NCBI RefSeq assembly: GCF_040605455.1
Contig: NZ_JBEXCV010000070.1
Coordinates: 1-42,184 of the forward strand
Direction of reading: 5' to 3'
Length of the DNA: 42,184 nucleotides
Source: Embleya sp040605455
GTDB taxonomy: Bacteria > Actinomycetota > Actinomycetes > Streptomycetales > Streptomycetaceae
Each line of letters begins with the position of its first letter. Position 1 is the first letter of the stretch. Below the pieces are notes generated by a model. It saw only the letters and a program-made list of their open reading frames with translations, made no database searches and was not told where the DNA came from. This document shows positions 1 to 8,104 of the stretch, in pieces. Position numbers and translations under genes: made by a program.

Positions 1-317
1 CCCAAACAAACCACCATTTGGTGTTGTATGTGGAGGGTTGGAATTATAATATTCTTCACCTGTGGGGGCGCCCCCCCCCTAACCACCCCCGGCCCCCCCA
101 CACGTGTGTTCGGTCGATTGTCGCGGCCGGTGCGCCCGACTCGGCGTTCGGCTGCGCGCGTCGCGGGCTGCCGCGGCGCCGCCCCCGCGTGTCCGCCGCC
201 GCGGTGCCGGTCGGGAATATCACGCCAATGGTGATCACTTGGGGCCGTCATATGTACGCAACGTGTTCGAAACGGGGAAAGGTCAGGATGCAGGACAGGT
301 AATGGAGGAGGTGTCGC
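1..317. other. Non-coding left edge with AT-rich patch
   Basis: No convincing gene. Bases 1-60 are strikingly AT-rich for this window and contain a perfect TATAAT at 45-50, followed by a C-rich run near 67-90. The rest is GC-rich and its short open frames lack codon bias. The ribosome site of the ACT-domain gene (GGAGGAG, 304-310) lies at the right end. A sigma-70-like promoter for that gene could sit here, but no good -35 box is spaced properly to the TATAAT. Confidence 0.4.
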
Positions 318-971
318 GTGCTGTACCGACTGAGGGTGTCGCTGCCCGATCGGCCCGGATCGCTCGCGCGGGTCACGCAACTGCTGGGCGCGGCGGGCGC
401 CGACGTGATGCAGATGACCGTGCTCGAACAGCTCGGCGGCCGTGCCGTCGACGAGTTCACGCTCTCCTGGGGCGGTGAGCGCGACATCGCCGCGCTGGTC
501 GCCGCGATGGAACGCTCGGTGGGGGTCCGCGTCGAGGGCTGCTGGGCGGCCGGCGAGGTGCCCGGATCCGCGCCGGAGCTGGACGTGCTGGGGCAGGTGG
601 CGCGCGATCCCGGCCGAGCAGTGGCCACGCTGATCGACGCGGCGCCCACGCTCTTTCACGCGGACTGGGCGGTCGCCACACGCGGCGGACGCGGACGGCA
701 GCTGGTGCACCAGAGCTGGCGGGCCCCGGAGACGCCCGCGCTCCCCGCGCTGACCCCGATGCGTCCGCTGGCCTTCGCCTACGAGGGCGACGCGAGCGGC
801 CACGGAGCGGCGGCCCCGATCGGCGCCTCGTGGTTGACCCTGTATGTGGTCCGCCACGAGGGCCCGGCCTTCCACCGCACCGAACTCGAACGCCTGGGCC
901 GCATCGTCGACGTCGCCCTGGGCGTCCTCGGCGAACGCGGCGCAGCAAAGGCCGCAGGCGGCACGGTGTAA
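318..971 (+). CDS. ACT-domain amino-acid-binding protein
   Basis: A 217-residue protein starting at GTG 318, seven bases after a GGAGGAG ribosome site. Residues 1 to about 70 form an ACT domain: the opening strand LYRLRVSLPDRPGSL is followed by the helix RVTQLLGAAGADV, the classic pattern that binds amino acids at a dimer interface. The remaining 140 residues have no motif I recognise and may be a small alpha/beta sensor domain. ACT proteins of this kind sense amino acids and regulate partner enzymes, but no partner is encoded next to it, so the effector is unknown. It is followed by almost 600 bases without a gene, so it looks monocistronic. Family call is firm; biological role is not. Confidence 0.85.
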   Translation: MLYRLRVSLPDRPGSLARVTQLLGAAGADVMQMTVLEQLGGRAVDEFTLSWGGERDIAALVAAMERSVGVRVEGCWAAGEVPGSAPELDVLGQVARDPGRAVATLIDAAPTLFHADWAVATRGGRGRQLVHQSWRAPETPALPALTPMRPLAFAYEGDASGHGAAAPIGASWLTLYVVRHEGPAFHRTELERLGRIVDVALGVLGERGAAKAAGGTV

Positions 972-1564
972 GGCGCTCGGGCCGGGCGGGACCGGGCCGG
1001 CTCGTTTGCGCGGCCACCGTGGGCGGCCCGGTCCCTGTTCGTGACGCACGTCCGCTCCGCGGCCGGGGTCACGTGGAGCACTCCGCGCTCGGGATGCCTG
1101 TCCGCGGCCGAAGCCTGATCCCACTCGACCGATGCTACGCAAAGCCAGTGGCTGGTCGGGCACCCGTCCGCTACGCGGCCACAGCCTGTCGTCCGCCAAT
1201 GCGCTCGGTCGGCCCGTCCACTCCGTAGTCGATGTCCGGAGTTGCGCGCGAGGCAGGTCGAGTGGATTGGGTCCGGCCGCGGAGCGGACGTGCATCCCGA
1301 CGCGGAGCGGGGGCGCGCCTGCGGACGAGCAACCGACGAACACCGAATGCGCGCGGCTTGGGGCCGGGCGGATTGGGGGAGTCCCACTTCCGGTGCCCCC
1401 ATGTGTACTACTCCTGTGGTTTTGGGCAGTGCGAGATGGGAACCATTTGCTGCTATTCGGCGTGTAACGATCGGAACAACTATGATTGTGCAATTGTGCG
1501 CGTACTTCGGGCCATCGAGCCGAGCGCACATCGAGCGCGGGGGCCCGACGAAGGCGACGAAGAC
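972..1564. other. Long intergenic region upstream of the LCP gene
   Basis: About 590 bases with no supported gene. Open frames here have random-looking composition and no ribosome sites. The sequence becomes AT-richer near 1400-1500, where promoter-like elements lie, consistent with a long 5' region or promoter zone of the LytR-CpsA-Psr gene. Confidence 0.4.
1439..1467 (+). promoter_or_regulatory. Possible sigma-E (ECF) promoter of the LCP gene
   Basis: GGAAC at 1439-1443 followed after 17 bases by CGTGTAA at 1461-1467 resembles the actinomycete cell-envelope-stress promoter (GGAAC, about 16-17 bases, CGTC/GTCTAA). LCP genes are known members of sigma-E regulons in Streptomyces. The -10 element has one mismatch (G for C), so this is suggestive only. 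Confidence 0.35.
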
Positions 1565-2695
1565 GTGCAGGACAAGGATGAGACGTCCCCGGCGGCCGAG
1601 GCCGGTTCGGGGGCGTCGGGTGGGGAGCCGGGGCCGGAGGGGCCCAGCCGCATAGAACGGCGCGTCCGTGATCGGCGGCGCCGTCGTCGTCGCATCGTGG
1701 CGTGGACCGCCGGCGGGCTCGTCACCGTGCTGCTTGCCGCAGGGGGCTTCGGGTGGTGGTTGTACGACCACCTCAACGGCAACATCCGGACCCAGGACTT
1801 CGCCGACCGGTTGACCGACCGGCCGCCGCCCACCGGCGGGATGAACGTGCTGCTCGTGGGGTCCGACTCGCGCGCCGGCGACAACTCTGCGTACGGCCGT
1901 GACGACGGCGGCACCCAGCGCTCGGACACCACGATCCTGCTGCATGTGCCCGAGGGGCGACAGACCGCGATTGCCGTCAGCTTCCCGCGTGACCTGATGG
2001 TCAACGTGCCCGCCTGTCGGACCACGGCGGGCGGAACCCAGCGCGCCTACTTCGGCCAGTTCAACAGCGCGATGGAGGTCGGCGGCGTGCCGTGTGTGGC
2101 GGCCACCGTGGAACGGCTCACCGGCGCGCGCATCGACCACCAGATCACCATCGACTTCACCGGCTTCAAGAAGGTCGTGGACGCGCTCGGCGGCGTGCCG
2201 ATGTACATCGACCAGCCGATCAACGACAAGGCCGCGCACCTGCAACTGCCCGCCGGTGACGTCAACCTCGATGGCGAACAGGCCCTCGGGTTCGTGCGCG
2301 TGCGCAAGAGCATGGGCGACGGCAGCGACATCCAGCGCATCGCCCGTCAGCAGGAGTTTCTCAAGGCCCTGATCAAGAAGGTCCAGGACGAGAACCTGCT
2401 GACCAACCCGGCCAAGGCGTACAACGTGATGGACGCCGCGACCAAGGCGATCACCACCGACTCCGGGATCAACTCGCTGGTTAGTCTGTACGACTTCGCC
2501 AACGGCCTGCGCGGCATCCCGCTGGACCGGATCGAATTCACCACCACGCCGCTGACCGACTACGCGCCGGACCCGAACCGGGTCGCGCTCAAACAGCCCG
2601 ACGCGGCCCGGCTGTTCACCCGGCTCCGCGACGGGGTGCCGGCGCCCACCCCCGCGGCGACCGTGACGGTCGTCCCGACGGCCGTCAGCCGGTAG
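1565..2695 (+). CDS. LytR-CpsA-Psr (LCP) family cell-wall glycopolymer ligase
   Basis: Predicted 376 residues from GTG 1565, ten bases after GAAGG; the frame stays open further upstream but that part is non-coding in character. An acidic then Arg-rich cytoplasmic tail (35-43) precedes one membrane helix (about 44-67), placing the catalytic domain outside the cell. LCP hallmarks follow: NVLLVGSDSR (94-103), RSDTTILL (119-126) and SFPRDLMV (139-146), with the Arg and Asp residues that bind the polyprenyl pyrophosphate. LCP enzymes transfer anionic polymers such as teichoic or teichuronic acid, or in actinobacteria arabinogalactan-like polymers, from lipid carriers to peptidoglycan. A possible sigma-E promoter lies upstream. 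The start codon is the uncertain point. Confidence 0.9.
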   Translation: MQDKDETSPAAEAGSGASGGEPGPEGPSRIERRVRDRRRRRRRIVAWTAGGLVTVLLAAGGFGWWLYDHLNGNIRTQDFADRLTDRPPPTGGMNVLLVGSDSRAGDNSAYGRDDGGTQRSDTTILLHVPEGRQTAIAVSFPRDLMVNVPACRTTAGGTQRAYFGQFNSAMEVGGVPCVAATVERLTGARIDHQITIDFTGFKKVVDALGGVPMYIDQPINDKAAHLQLPAGDVNLDGEQALGFVRVRKSMGDGSDIQRIARQQEFLKALIKKVQDENLLTNPAKAYNVMDAATKAITTDSGINSLVSLYDFANGLRGIPLDRIEFTTTPLTDYAPDPNRVALKQPDAARLFTRLRDGVPAPTPAATVTVVPTAVSR

Positions 2696-2894
2696 CACGA
2701 ATCAGGGCAGTGCGGGACGTTAACCGTCACCCGCCCGTGACCTCGGGTCGTTGAACTGTACGGTGCAGGGGTCCACCGACGACGCAGCGTCCCGGGCTCT
2801 CGGGGCAGACCCGGTAATGGGGCCGCCCGCGACGCTTTACGGTGGACTCGCGAGGGTGCTGGGTGCGGACCGAGGGGCTGGTGGCAGGGGCGCC

Positions 2895-5549
2895 ATGACG
2901 GGTCGGGTTCTTCAGGTGGTGCAGGGCACTCGTTGGCGACGGCGCACGGGTGAGTACGCCTCGATCGGCGCCGCGGTGGGTGCCGCGGCGGCGGGCGACT
3001 CGATCCTGGTCGCGCCCGGGACGTACCGCGAGGACGTGTCGATCGCCGTCCCGGTGACGGTGGTCGGCTCGGACGGGCCGGGGACGGTGGTGCTGACCGC
3101 AGCCGACGGCGTCGCGCTGACGATCACGTCGGACGCGGCGATACACGGCCTGGTCGTCGAGGGTGGCGCCGGCGTGTTGTCGCCGGCCATCGTGATCGAG
3201 GGCTGCGCGCCGATACTGGAGGAGTGTGTGGTCCGGGCCGCCTCGGTGGTCGGCGTCGAACTGCGCGCGGGAGCCGACCCGATGGTGCGCCGCTGCCGGG
3301 TGAGCAACCCGCAGGGCGTGGGCATCGGGGTGACCGGCCGCTCGCGCGGCACCTTCGAGGACTGCGAGATCGGCGACACCGGGCGCGAGGGCTTCGACGT
3401 GCGCGAGGGCAGCGCGCCGATCCTGCGCCGCGGCCGGGTCCGCGACGCGTCCGGGCACGGGCTGCGGTTCACCGGCCCGGGGACCACCGGCAGCGTGCAG
3501 GGCTGCGAGATCCACGACGGCTCCGACGCGGAGCCCGCGGTGTTCGTCGGCGATCAGGCATCGCCGCACCTGACCGGCCTGCACATCCATGACGTGGGCG
3601 GCGGTGGCATCTGCGTCGCGGGCGGAGCCGCGCCGATCGTCGCCGACTCGCGGATCGAGCGGGTCGGCTGGGCGGGTATCTCGGTCGGCGGCCAGGGCAG
3701 CGCCGGATCGCTCTCGCGCACCGAGATCACCTCGGTCAAGGGCACCGGCGTCCAGGCCGACGATCTGGCCACGTTCTCCCTCGACGACTGCACGATCCGC
3801 GACGCCGAGGGCAACGGCGTCTCCGTCGATCGCGGCGCCAACCTGACTCTGGTCGGCTGTCGGCTGCGCGACATGGGTCGCAACGGTGTCGACGTGCACG
3901 GCCACTCCGAGGTCACGCTCAGCGGTTGCACGATCCGCAGCTTCGGCCGCAACGGCCTCTCGCTCGCCGACCACGGGGCCCGGGCGTCGGCGATCGACTG
4001 CGAGTTCCACGACTCCACCGGCGGCAAGCCGGCCGTGTGGGTGGCCGACGGCGCGGACGCGGCGCTGGGCGAATGTCGCATCCACGACGTGCTGGACGGG
4101 GTCAAGGTGGCCGGCTCCGGCACCGGCCTGTCCATGCACGATTGCGAGATCCACGACGTGGACGAGACCGGCATCGGCATCGGCGCGGGCGCGGTGGTCT
4201 CGGTCAAGTCCTGCAAGGTCCGCAAGGCCACCACCGGCGTGTGGTTCATGGAGTCGGACTGCGGCGGGATCATCGCCGACTGCACGATCGAGGACACCAC
4301 CGACGGCGTTTCGGTCACCGGCGCGGCCGGTCCCACCGTGCGCCGGGTCCGGGTGGACCGGGCAACCGGCGAGGGCATCCGCATCTCCGGCGGCGGGCGC
4401 GGCGACTTCGAGGACTGCGAGGTGCTCGGCGGGCGCGGCTACGGCGTCAACGTGCGCGAGGGCTGCCACCCGGTGTTCACCCGCTGCACCACGCGCGACA
4501 ACGCCAAGGGCGGCTTCGAATTCGCGGGCCCGGGCCCGGTGGCGGTCGAGTGCACGTCGCAGGGGGACGGGACGAGCGGCGCCGAGACACCGGGCGGCGG
4601 CGGGATTTTGGGTACGGCCGGCCCGGCTGCGGCGGCCGGCGCGCAGCCGCAGGGCGTGGCCAGGCTCACCGCCACGCTGCCGATCCCCGGCGCGCGCGAC
4701 GGCGCGGCCGCCGACGGACCCGTCGCCGAGACGTCCGGGCGCACCGTGGACGAACTGCTCGCCGAGTTGGACGGCTTGGTCGGACTGGCCGGCGTCAAGG
4801 CCGAGGTGCGCAACCTGATCGACCTGATCTCGGTCGGCCGGCGGCGCGAGGAGGCCGGACTCAAGGCGCCCACACTGCGCCGGCACCTCGTCTTCACCGG
4901 CTCCCCGGGCACCGGCAAGACCACGGTCGCTCGGCTGTACGGCGAAATCGCCCAGGCACTCGGCGTGTTGCGGATGGGACACCTGGTCGAGGTCTCCCGG
5001 GTCGATCTGGTCGGCGAACACATCGGCTCGACCGCGCCGCGCACCAAGGAGGTCTTCGACCGGGCCCGCGGCGGGGTGTTGTTCATCGACGAGGCGTACA
5101 GCCTGGCTCCGCCGGATCCCTCGCGCGACTTCGGCCGGGAGGCGATCGACACGTTGGTGAAGATGATGGAGGACCACCGCGACGACGTCGTGGTGATCGT
5201 GGCCGGCTACACCGACGAGATGGAACGCTTCCTGGGCGCCAACCCCGGTTTCGGGTCCCGGTTCTCACGCACCATCACCTTCCAGGACTACTCGGCCGAC
5301 GACTTGGTCGAGATCACCCGCAAGCAGGTGAGCGAGCACGAGTACGTGCTCACCGACGACGCGTGCGACGCGCTGCTCGGCTACTTCCGCCGGCTTCCGC
5401 GCGGGGCCGCGTTCGGCAACGCGCGCGAGGCGCGGCGTACGTTCGAGGCGATGATCGAGCGGCACGCGACCCGGTTGGCGCAGTTGCCGGGTGCGGGCAT
5501 GGAGGAGTTGCGCACGCTGCATCCGGAGGATCTCCCCGAGTTGCGGTGA
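2895..5549 (+). CDS. Right-handed beta-helix protein fused to CbxX/SpoVK-type AAA+ ATPase
   Basis: An 884-residue protein from ATG 2895, following GGCAGGGG. Residues about 10-560 are a long run of 22-24-residue repeats with the pattern (G/V)xxxxxCxIxDxxxxGVxV, the signature of a pectate-lyase-like right-handed parallel beta-helix with Cys/Asp ladders. After a Gly/Ala/Pro linker (about 565-615) comes a complete AAA+ module: entry helix DELLAELDGLVGLAGVKAEV, Walker A GSPGTGKT (669-676), Walker B VLFIDEA (728-734) and an Arg-finger segment near GSRFSRTITF. The AAA+ part belongs to the CbxX/CfqX group that includes rubisco activase CbbX, SpoVK and EccA of type VII secretion. No signal peptide is visible, so it is cytoplasmic. 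The substrate is unknown; the helix may recognise it. Confidence 0.88.
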   Translation: MTGRVLQVVQGTRWRRRTGEYASIGAAVGAAAAGDSILVAPGTYREDVSIAVPVTVVGSDGPGTVVLTAADGVALTITSDAAIHGLVVEGGAGVLSPAIVIEGCAPILEECVVRAASVVGVELRAGADPMVRRCRVSNPQGVGIGVTGRSRGTFEDCEIGDTGREGFDVREGSAPILRRGRVRDASGHGLRFTGPGTTGSVQGCEIHDGSDAEPAVFVGDQASPHLTGLHIHDVGGGGICVAGGAAPIVADSRIERVGWAGISVGGQGSAGSLSRTEITSVKGTGVQADDLATFSLDDCTIRDAEGNGVSVDRGANLTLVGCRLRDMGRNGVDVHGHSEVTLSGCTIRSFGRNGLSLADHGARASAIDCEFHDSTGGKPAVWVADGADAALGECRIHDVLDGVKVAGSGTGLSMHDCEIHDVDETGIGIGAGAVVSVKSCKVRKATTGVWFMESDCGGIIADCTIEDTTDGVSVTGAAGPTVRRVRVDRATGEGIRISGGGRGDFEDCEVLGGRGYGVNVREGCHPVFTRCTTRDNAKGGFEFAGPGPVAVECTSQGDGTSGAETPGGGGILGTAGPAAAAGAQPQGVARLTATLPIPGARDGAAADGPVAETSGRTVDELLAELDGLVGLAGVKAEVRNLIDLISVGRRREEAGLKAPTLRRHLVFTGSPGTGKTTVARLYGEIAQALGVLRMGHLVEVSRVDLVGEHIGSTAPRTKEVFDRARGGVLFIDEAYSLAPPDPSRDFGREAIDTLVKMMEDHRDDVVVIVAGYTDEMERFLGANPGFGSRFSRTITFQDYSADDLVEITRKQVSEHEYVLTDDACDALLGYFRRLPRGAAFGNAREARRTFEAMIERHATRLAQLPGAGMEELRTLHPEDLPELR

Positions 5550-5600
5550 ATCGGCCCGCGCCGGCGGGGTAACGGCCGGTGGGGCGGTCGCCCGCGCCGC

Positions 5601-5631
5601 GTTGTGGATGGTGCGCAAGGTTGTGGATGGT
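5601..5631 (+). repeat. 12-bp direct repeat upstream of ppgK
   Basis: GTTGTGGATGGT occurs at 5601-5612 and again at 5620-5631, 19 bases apart, just ahead of the ppgK start. It may be a regulatory site or a local duplication. One plausible upstream start codon (ATG 5637) directly follows it. Confidence 0.5.
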
Positions 5632-5654
5632 TTGCGATGGCGAAGGAGCCTCAC

Positions 5655-6392
<738 letters not shown>

Positions 6393-6417
6393 CGCCGAGG
6401 TGTACGCGACGCCGGGC

Positions 6418-6720
6418 TCAGCGCGGATCGCCGTGGGTCTGCTCGCCGGCCAGGAAGGTGGCGAGCACGTCGAGGTCGGTGATCTCGCTCGGCGCGACCG
6501 GGTACGGATCGGCGGACGGCACCACCAGGTCGGCGTACTTGCCCGGGGAGATCGAGCCGGCGATGTCATCGGCGCAGAGCTGGTAGGCCGCGTCCGGGGT
6601 CTGCGCGCGGATTGCCTGAGCCACCGTCAGCCACCCCTCGGGGGGGTCGAGCGCCCTGCCCCCGGCGCGAGCGCCTGGTGGTCGCGACGGTGATGTTGTG
6701 CAGCGGGTTCTCCGGCGTGC
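6418..6720 (-). pseudogene. C-terminal remnant of a YtcJ-like amidohydrolase
   Basis: Reading leftwards, one frame carries TPENPLHNITVATTRR (6718-6671). A second frame, entered near 6660, carries LTVAQAIRAQTPDAAYQL, then DDIAGSISPGKYADLVV and a tail ending at 6418. Together they match the last 100 or so residues of metal-dependent amidohydrolases of the YtcJ type, whose final segment contains the GSIxPGKxADLVVL turn. A frameshift separates the two parts, and the whole catalytic N-terminal domain, of more than 400 residues, is missing. No start codon or ribosome site serves it. It is a decaying fragment, ending next to the N-terminal scrap of an exonuclease gene. Confidence 0.75.
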
Positions 6721-6811
6721 TGGGCGGGTGCGGCGAGTGCGGTCTACGGGGCGGTGATGCCACCGATCGGGGATCCGGTCGATCTCGGCGCGAAGCACGC
6801 AGTACGCCGCC

Positions 6812-6898
6812 GTTGCGCTGCCCCTCGGGGGGCGGGCCGTCCCAGCAGGTCGCCTCGACGTCGATCACCACAAGCAGGTCCATCAGTCGTTTTGCCAT
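6812..6898 (-). pseudogene. N-terminal scrap of a DEDDh 3'-5' exonuclease-like gene
   Basis: From ATG 6898 the leftward frame reads MAKRLMDLLVVIDVEATCWDG and continues PPPEGQRN before losing all similarity at about 6812. The VIDVEATCW motif, containing the first catalytic Asp and Glu, opens the exonuclease domain of the inhibitor-of-KinA/ERI1-like DEDDh nucleases. Normally EIIEIG and another 150 residues follow. Here the sequence runs directly into amidohydrolase remnants, so a deletion has joined two unrelated genes. It cannot encode a working nuclease. The promoter region it used to have would overlap that of the SDR gene to its right. Confidence 0.65.
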
Positions 6899-6994
6899 GC
6901 CGGTCAGCACAACATCTCGGTCGGCGTGCTACCACTGGTTTTGTTCTGACGGTACGTCAGATGTTCGGTCCGTCCGTCCACGGAGGAGTTCGAA

Positions 6995-7762
6995 GTGGGT
7001 ACGCACAAGACATCACCCGACACCGGCGTCGTGATCACCGGCGGCGCCTCGGGCATCGGGCGGGCCGCCGCTCGGGCGCTGGCGGCGACCGGCCGACCCG
7101 TCGCGCTGTGGGACATCGCGGCGAGCCCGGTCGAGGAGACGGCCAAGGAGATCGAGGCCGAGCACGGGGTGCCGGCGCTCGGCCTGACTCTGGACGTCAC
7201 CGACACCGAGGCGTATCCGGCCGCGATCCACGCCTCGGCCGAGGCGATGGGCACGATCGGCGGTTTCGTGCACGCGGCGGGCATCGTCGACTCGGCCCCG
7301 ATCACCGAGGTCACCGCCGAGAACTGGGACCGCGTCCTGGACGTCAACCTGCGCTCCTTCGCGTTGCTGGTCCAGGCGCTCACCCCGCACCTGCGCGAAC
7401 ATGCCGGCTCCGCGATCGTGGGCATCGCCTCGCTCAACGCGATCGTCGGCAATGCACTCAACCCGTCCTACTGTGCGTCCAAGTCGGGCATGCTCGGCCT
7501 GAACCGCTCGATCGCCGCCAAGCTCGCCGAGTACCACATCCGCAGCAACGTGGTCTGCCCCGGCTACATCGAGACCCCGGTGCTGGCCCGCTCCTTCGCC
7601 CGCCCCGGCACCCGCGAGCGCATGGAGAGCAGCTCGCCGCTGCGCCGGTTGGGCCGCCCGGAGGAAATCGCCGGCGCGGTCCGCTTCCTCCTCAGCGACG
7701 AGGCATCCTTCGTGACGGGCACCCACTTGATGGTGGACGGAGGTATGACGGAGACGGTCTGA
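6995..7762 (+). CDS. Short-chain dehydrogenase/reductase
   Basis: A 255-residue classical SDR from GTG 6995, preceded by GGAGG. Nucleotide-binding motif TGGASGIG is near residue 13, and the downstream WDIAASP suggests NAD(H) preference because an Asp ends the second strand. The structural HAAG (NNAG variant) is followed by the catalytic Ser in IASLNA and by Tyr-x-x-x-Lys in YCASK. The C-terminal FVTGTHLMVDGGM is the usual tetramer-interface end. The substrate cannot be read from sequence. Alcohols, sugars and 3-oxoacyl groups are typical for the glucose dehydrogenase/FabG-like group. It is separate from neighbours, with a strong hairpin just after its stop. Confidence 0.9.
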   Translation: MGTHKTSPDTGVVITGGASGIGRAAARALAATGRPVALWDIAASPVEETAKEIEAEHGVPALGLTLDVTDTEAYPAAIHASAEAMGTIGGFVHAAGIVDSAPITEVTAENWDRVLDVNLRSFALLVQALTPHLREHAGSAIVGIASLNAIVGNALNPSYCASKSGMLGLNRSIAAKLAEYHIRSNVVCPGYIETPVLARSFARPGTRERMESSSPLRRLGRPEEIAGAVRFLLSDEASFVTGTHLMVDGGMTETV

Positions 7763-7771
7763 CCCAACCGT

Positions 7772-7805
7772 GTGGTGCGGCCCGGCGCGAGTCGGGTCGC
7801 ACCAC
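7772..7805. terminator. Bidirectional terminator between SDR and XRE genes
   Basis: GTGGTGCG (7772-7779) pairs with CGCACCAC (7798-7805) and the stem continues with GCCCG/CGGGT, giving about 13 base pairs around an 8-base loop. It lies between the convergent SDR and XRE genes, so it can end transcription from both sides. It lacks a U tract, as is usual in actinomycetes. Confidence 0.7.
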
Positions 7806-7811
7806 GGGAGT

Positions 7812-8045
7812 TCAGCTCAGCCGCAGAGTTTCGCCGTCAAACCGCGCGACCACTTCGAGATGACCACCCAGCGCCTCGATGTAGTTTTTGAGAGTTATCA
7901 GCGCACTGCGTTCGATGGCGCCGTTCTCCAGCTTGGAGACCGCATTTTGCGAGACACCGATCGCCGCCGCGACCTCGACCTGAGTCAGAGCCGCGCGATG
8001 CCGGAGTTCCGCAAGGCGGTAGGTTCGAGTCGGGTCGAAGACCAC
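7812..8045 (-). CDS. XRE-family helix-turn-helix regulator (antitoxin-like)
   Basis: A 77-residue protein from GTG 8045 with GGGAGG four bases upstream. The middle is a five-helix Cro/C1 DNA-binding domain: LRHRAALTQVEVAAAIG, then VSQNAVSKLE. It ends in a short tail, ALGGHLEVVARFDGETLRL, typical of antitoxins of HigA type and of small stand-alone XRE repressors. HigA genes normally follow a higB/RelE-like toxin gene, but the sequence upstream is the end of a phosphoesterase gene, so no toxin is present. A perfect 12-bp palindrome 48 bases upstream (8093-8104) is a likely self-regulatory operator. It could be an orphan antitoxin or a solitary repressor. Confidence 0.85.
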   Translation of the reverse strand: MVFDPTRTYRLAELRHRAALTQVEVAAAIGVSQNAVSKLENGAIERSALITLKNYIEALGGHLEVVARFDGETLRLS

Positions 8046-8092
8046 GGGGCCTCCCGGATTGACGCCTACTGGATACCACCTGTGAGCTATAT

Positions 8093-8104
8093 AGCCTATA
8101 GGCT
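8093..8104. promoter_or_regulatory. Palindromic operator upstream of the XRE gene
   Basis: AGCCTATAGGCT is a perfect 12-bp palindrome in an AT-rich patch of an otherwise GC-rich region, about 48 bases before the XRE start. It abuts the stop codon of the upstream phosphoesterase. TATA-rich sequence overlapping it could be the -10 box, so binding would block transcription. Confidence 0.6.

Noticed and set aside
2727..5177. A leftward open frame of about 800 codons opposite the beta-helix/AAA+ gene
   Set aside because: It is a mirror of the repetitive beta-helix codons. It shows no recognisable domain and no start signals.
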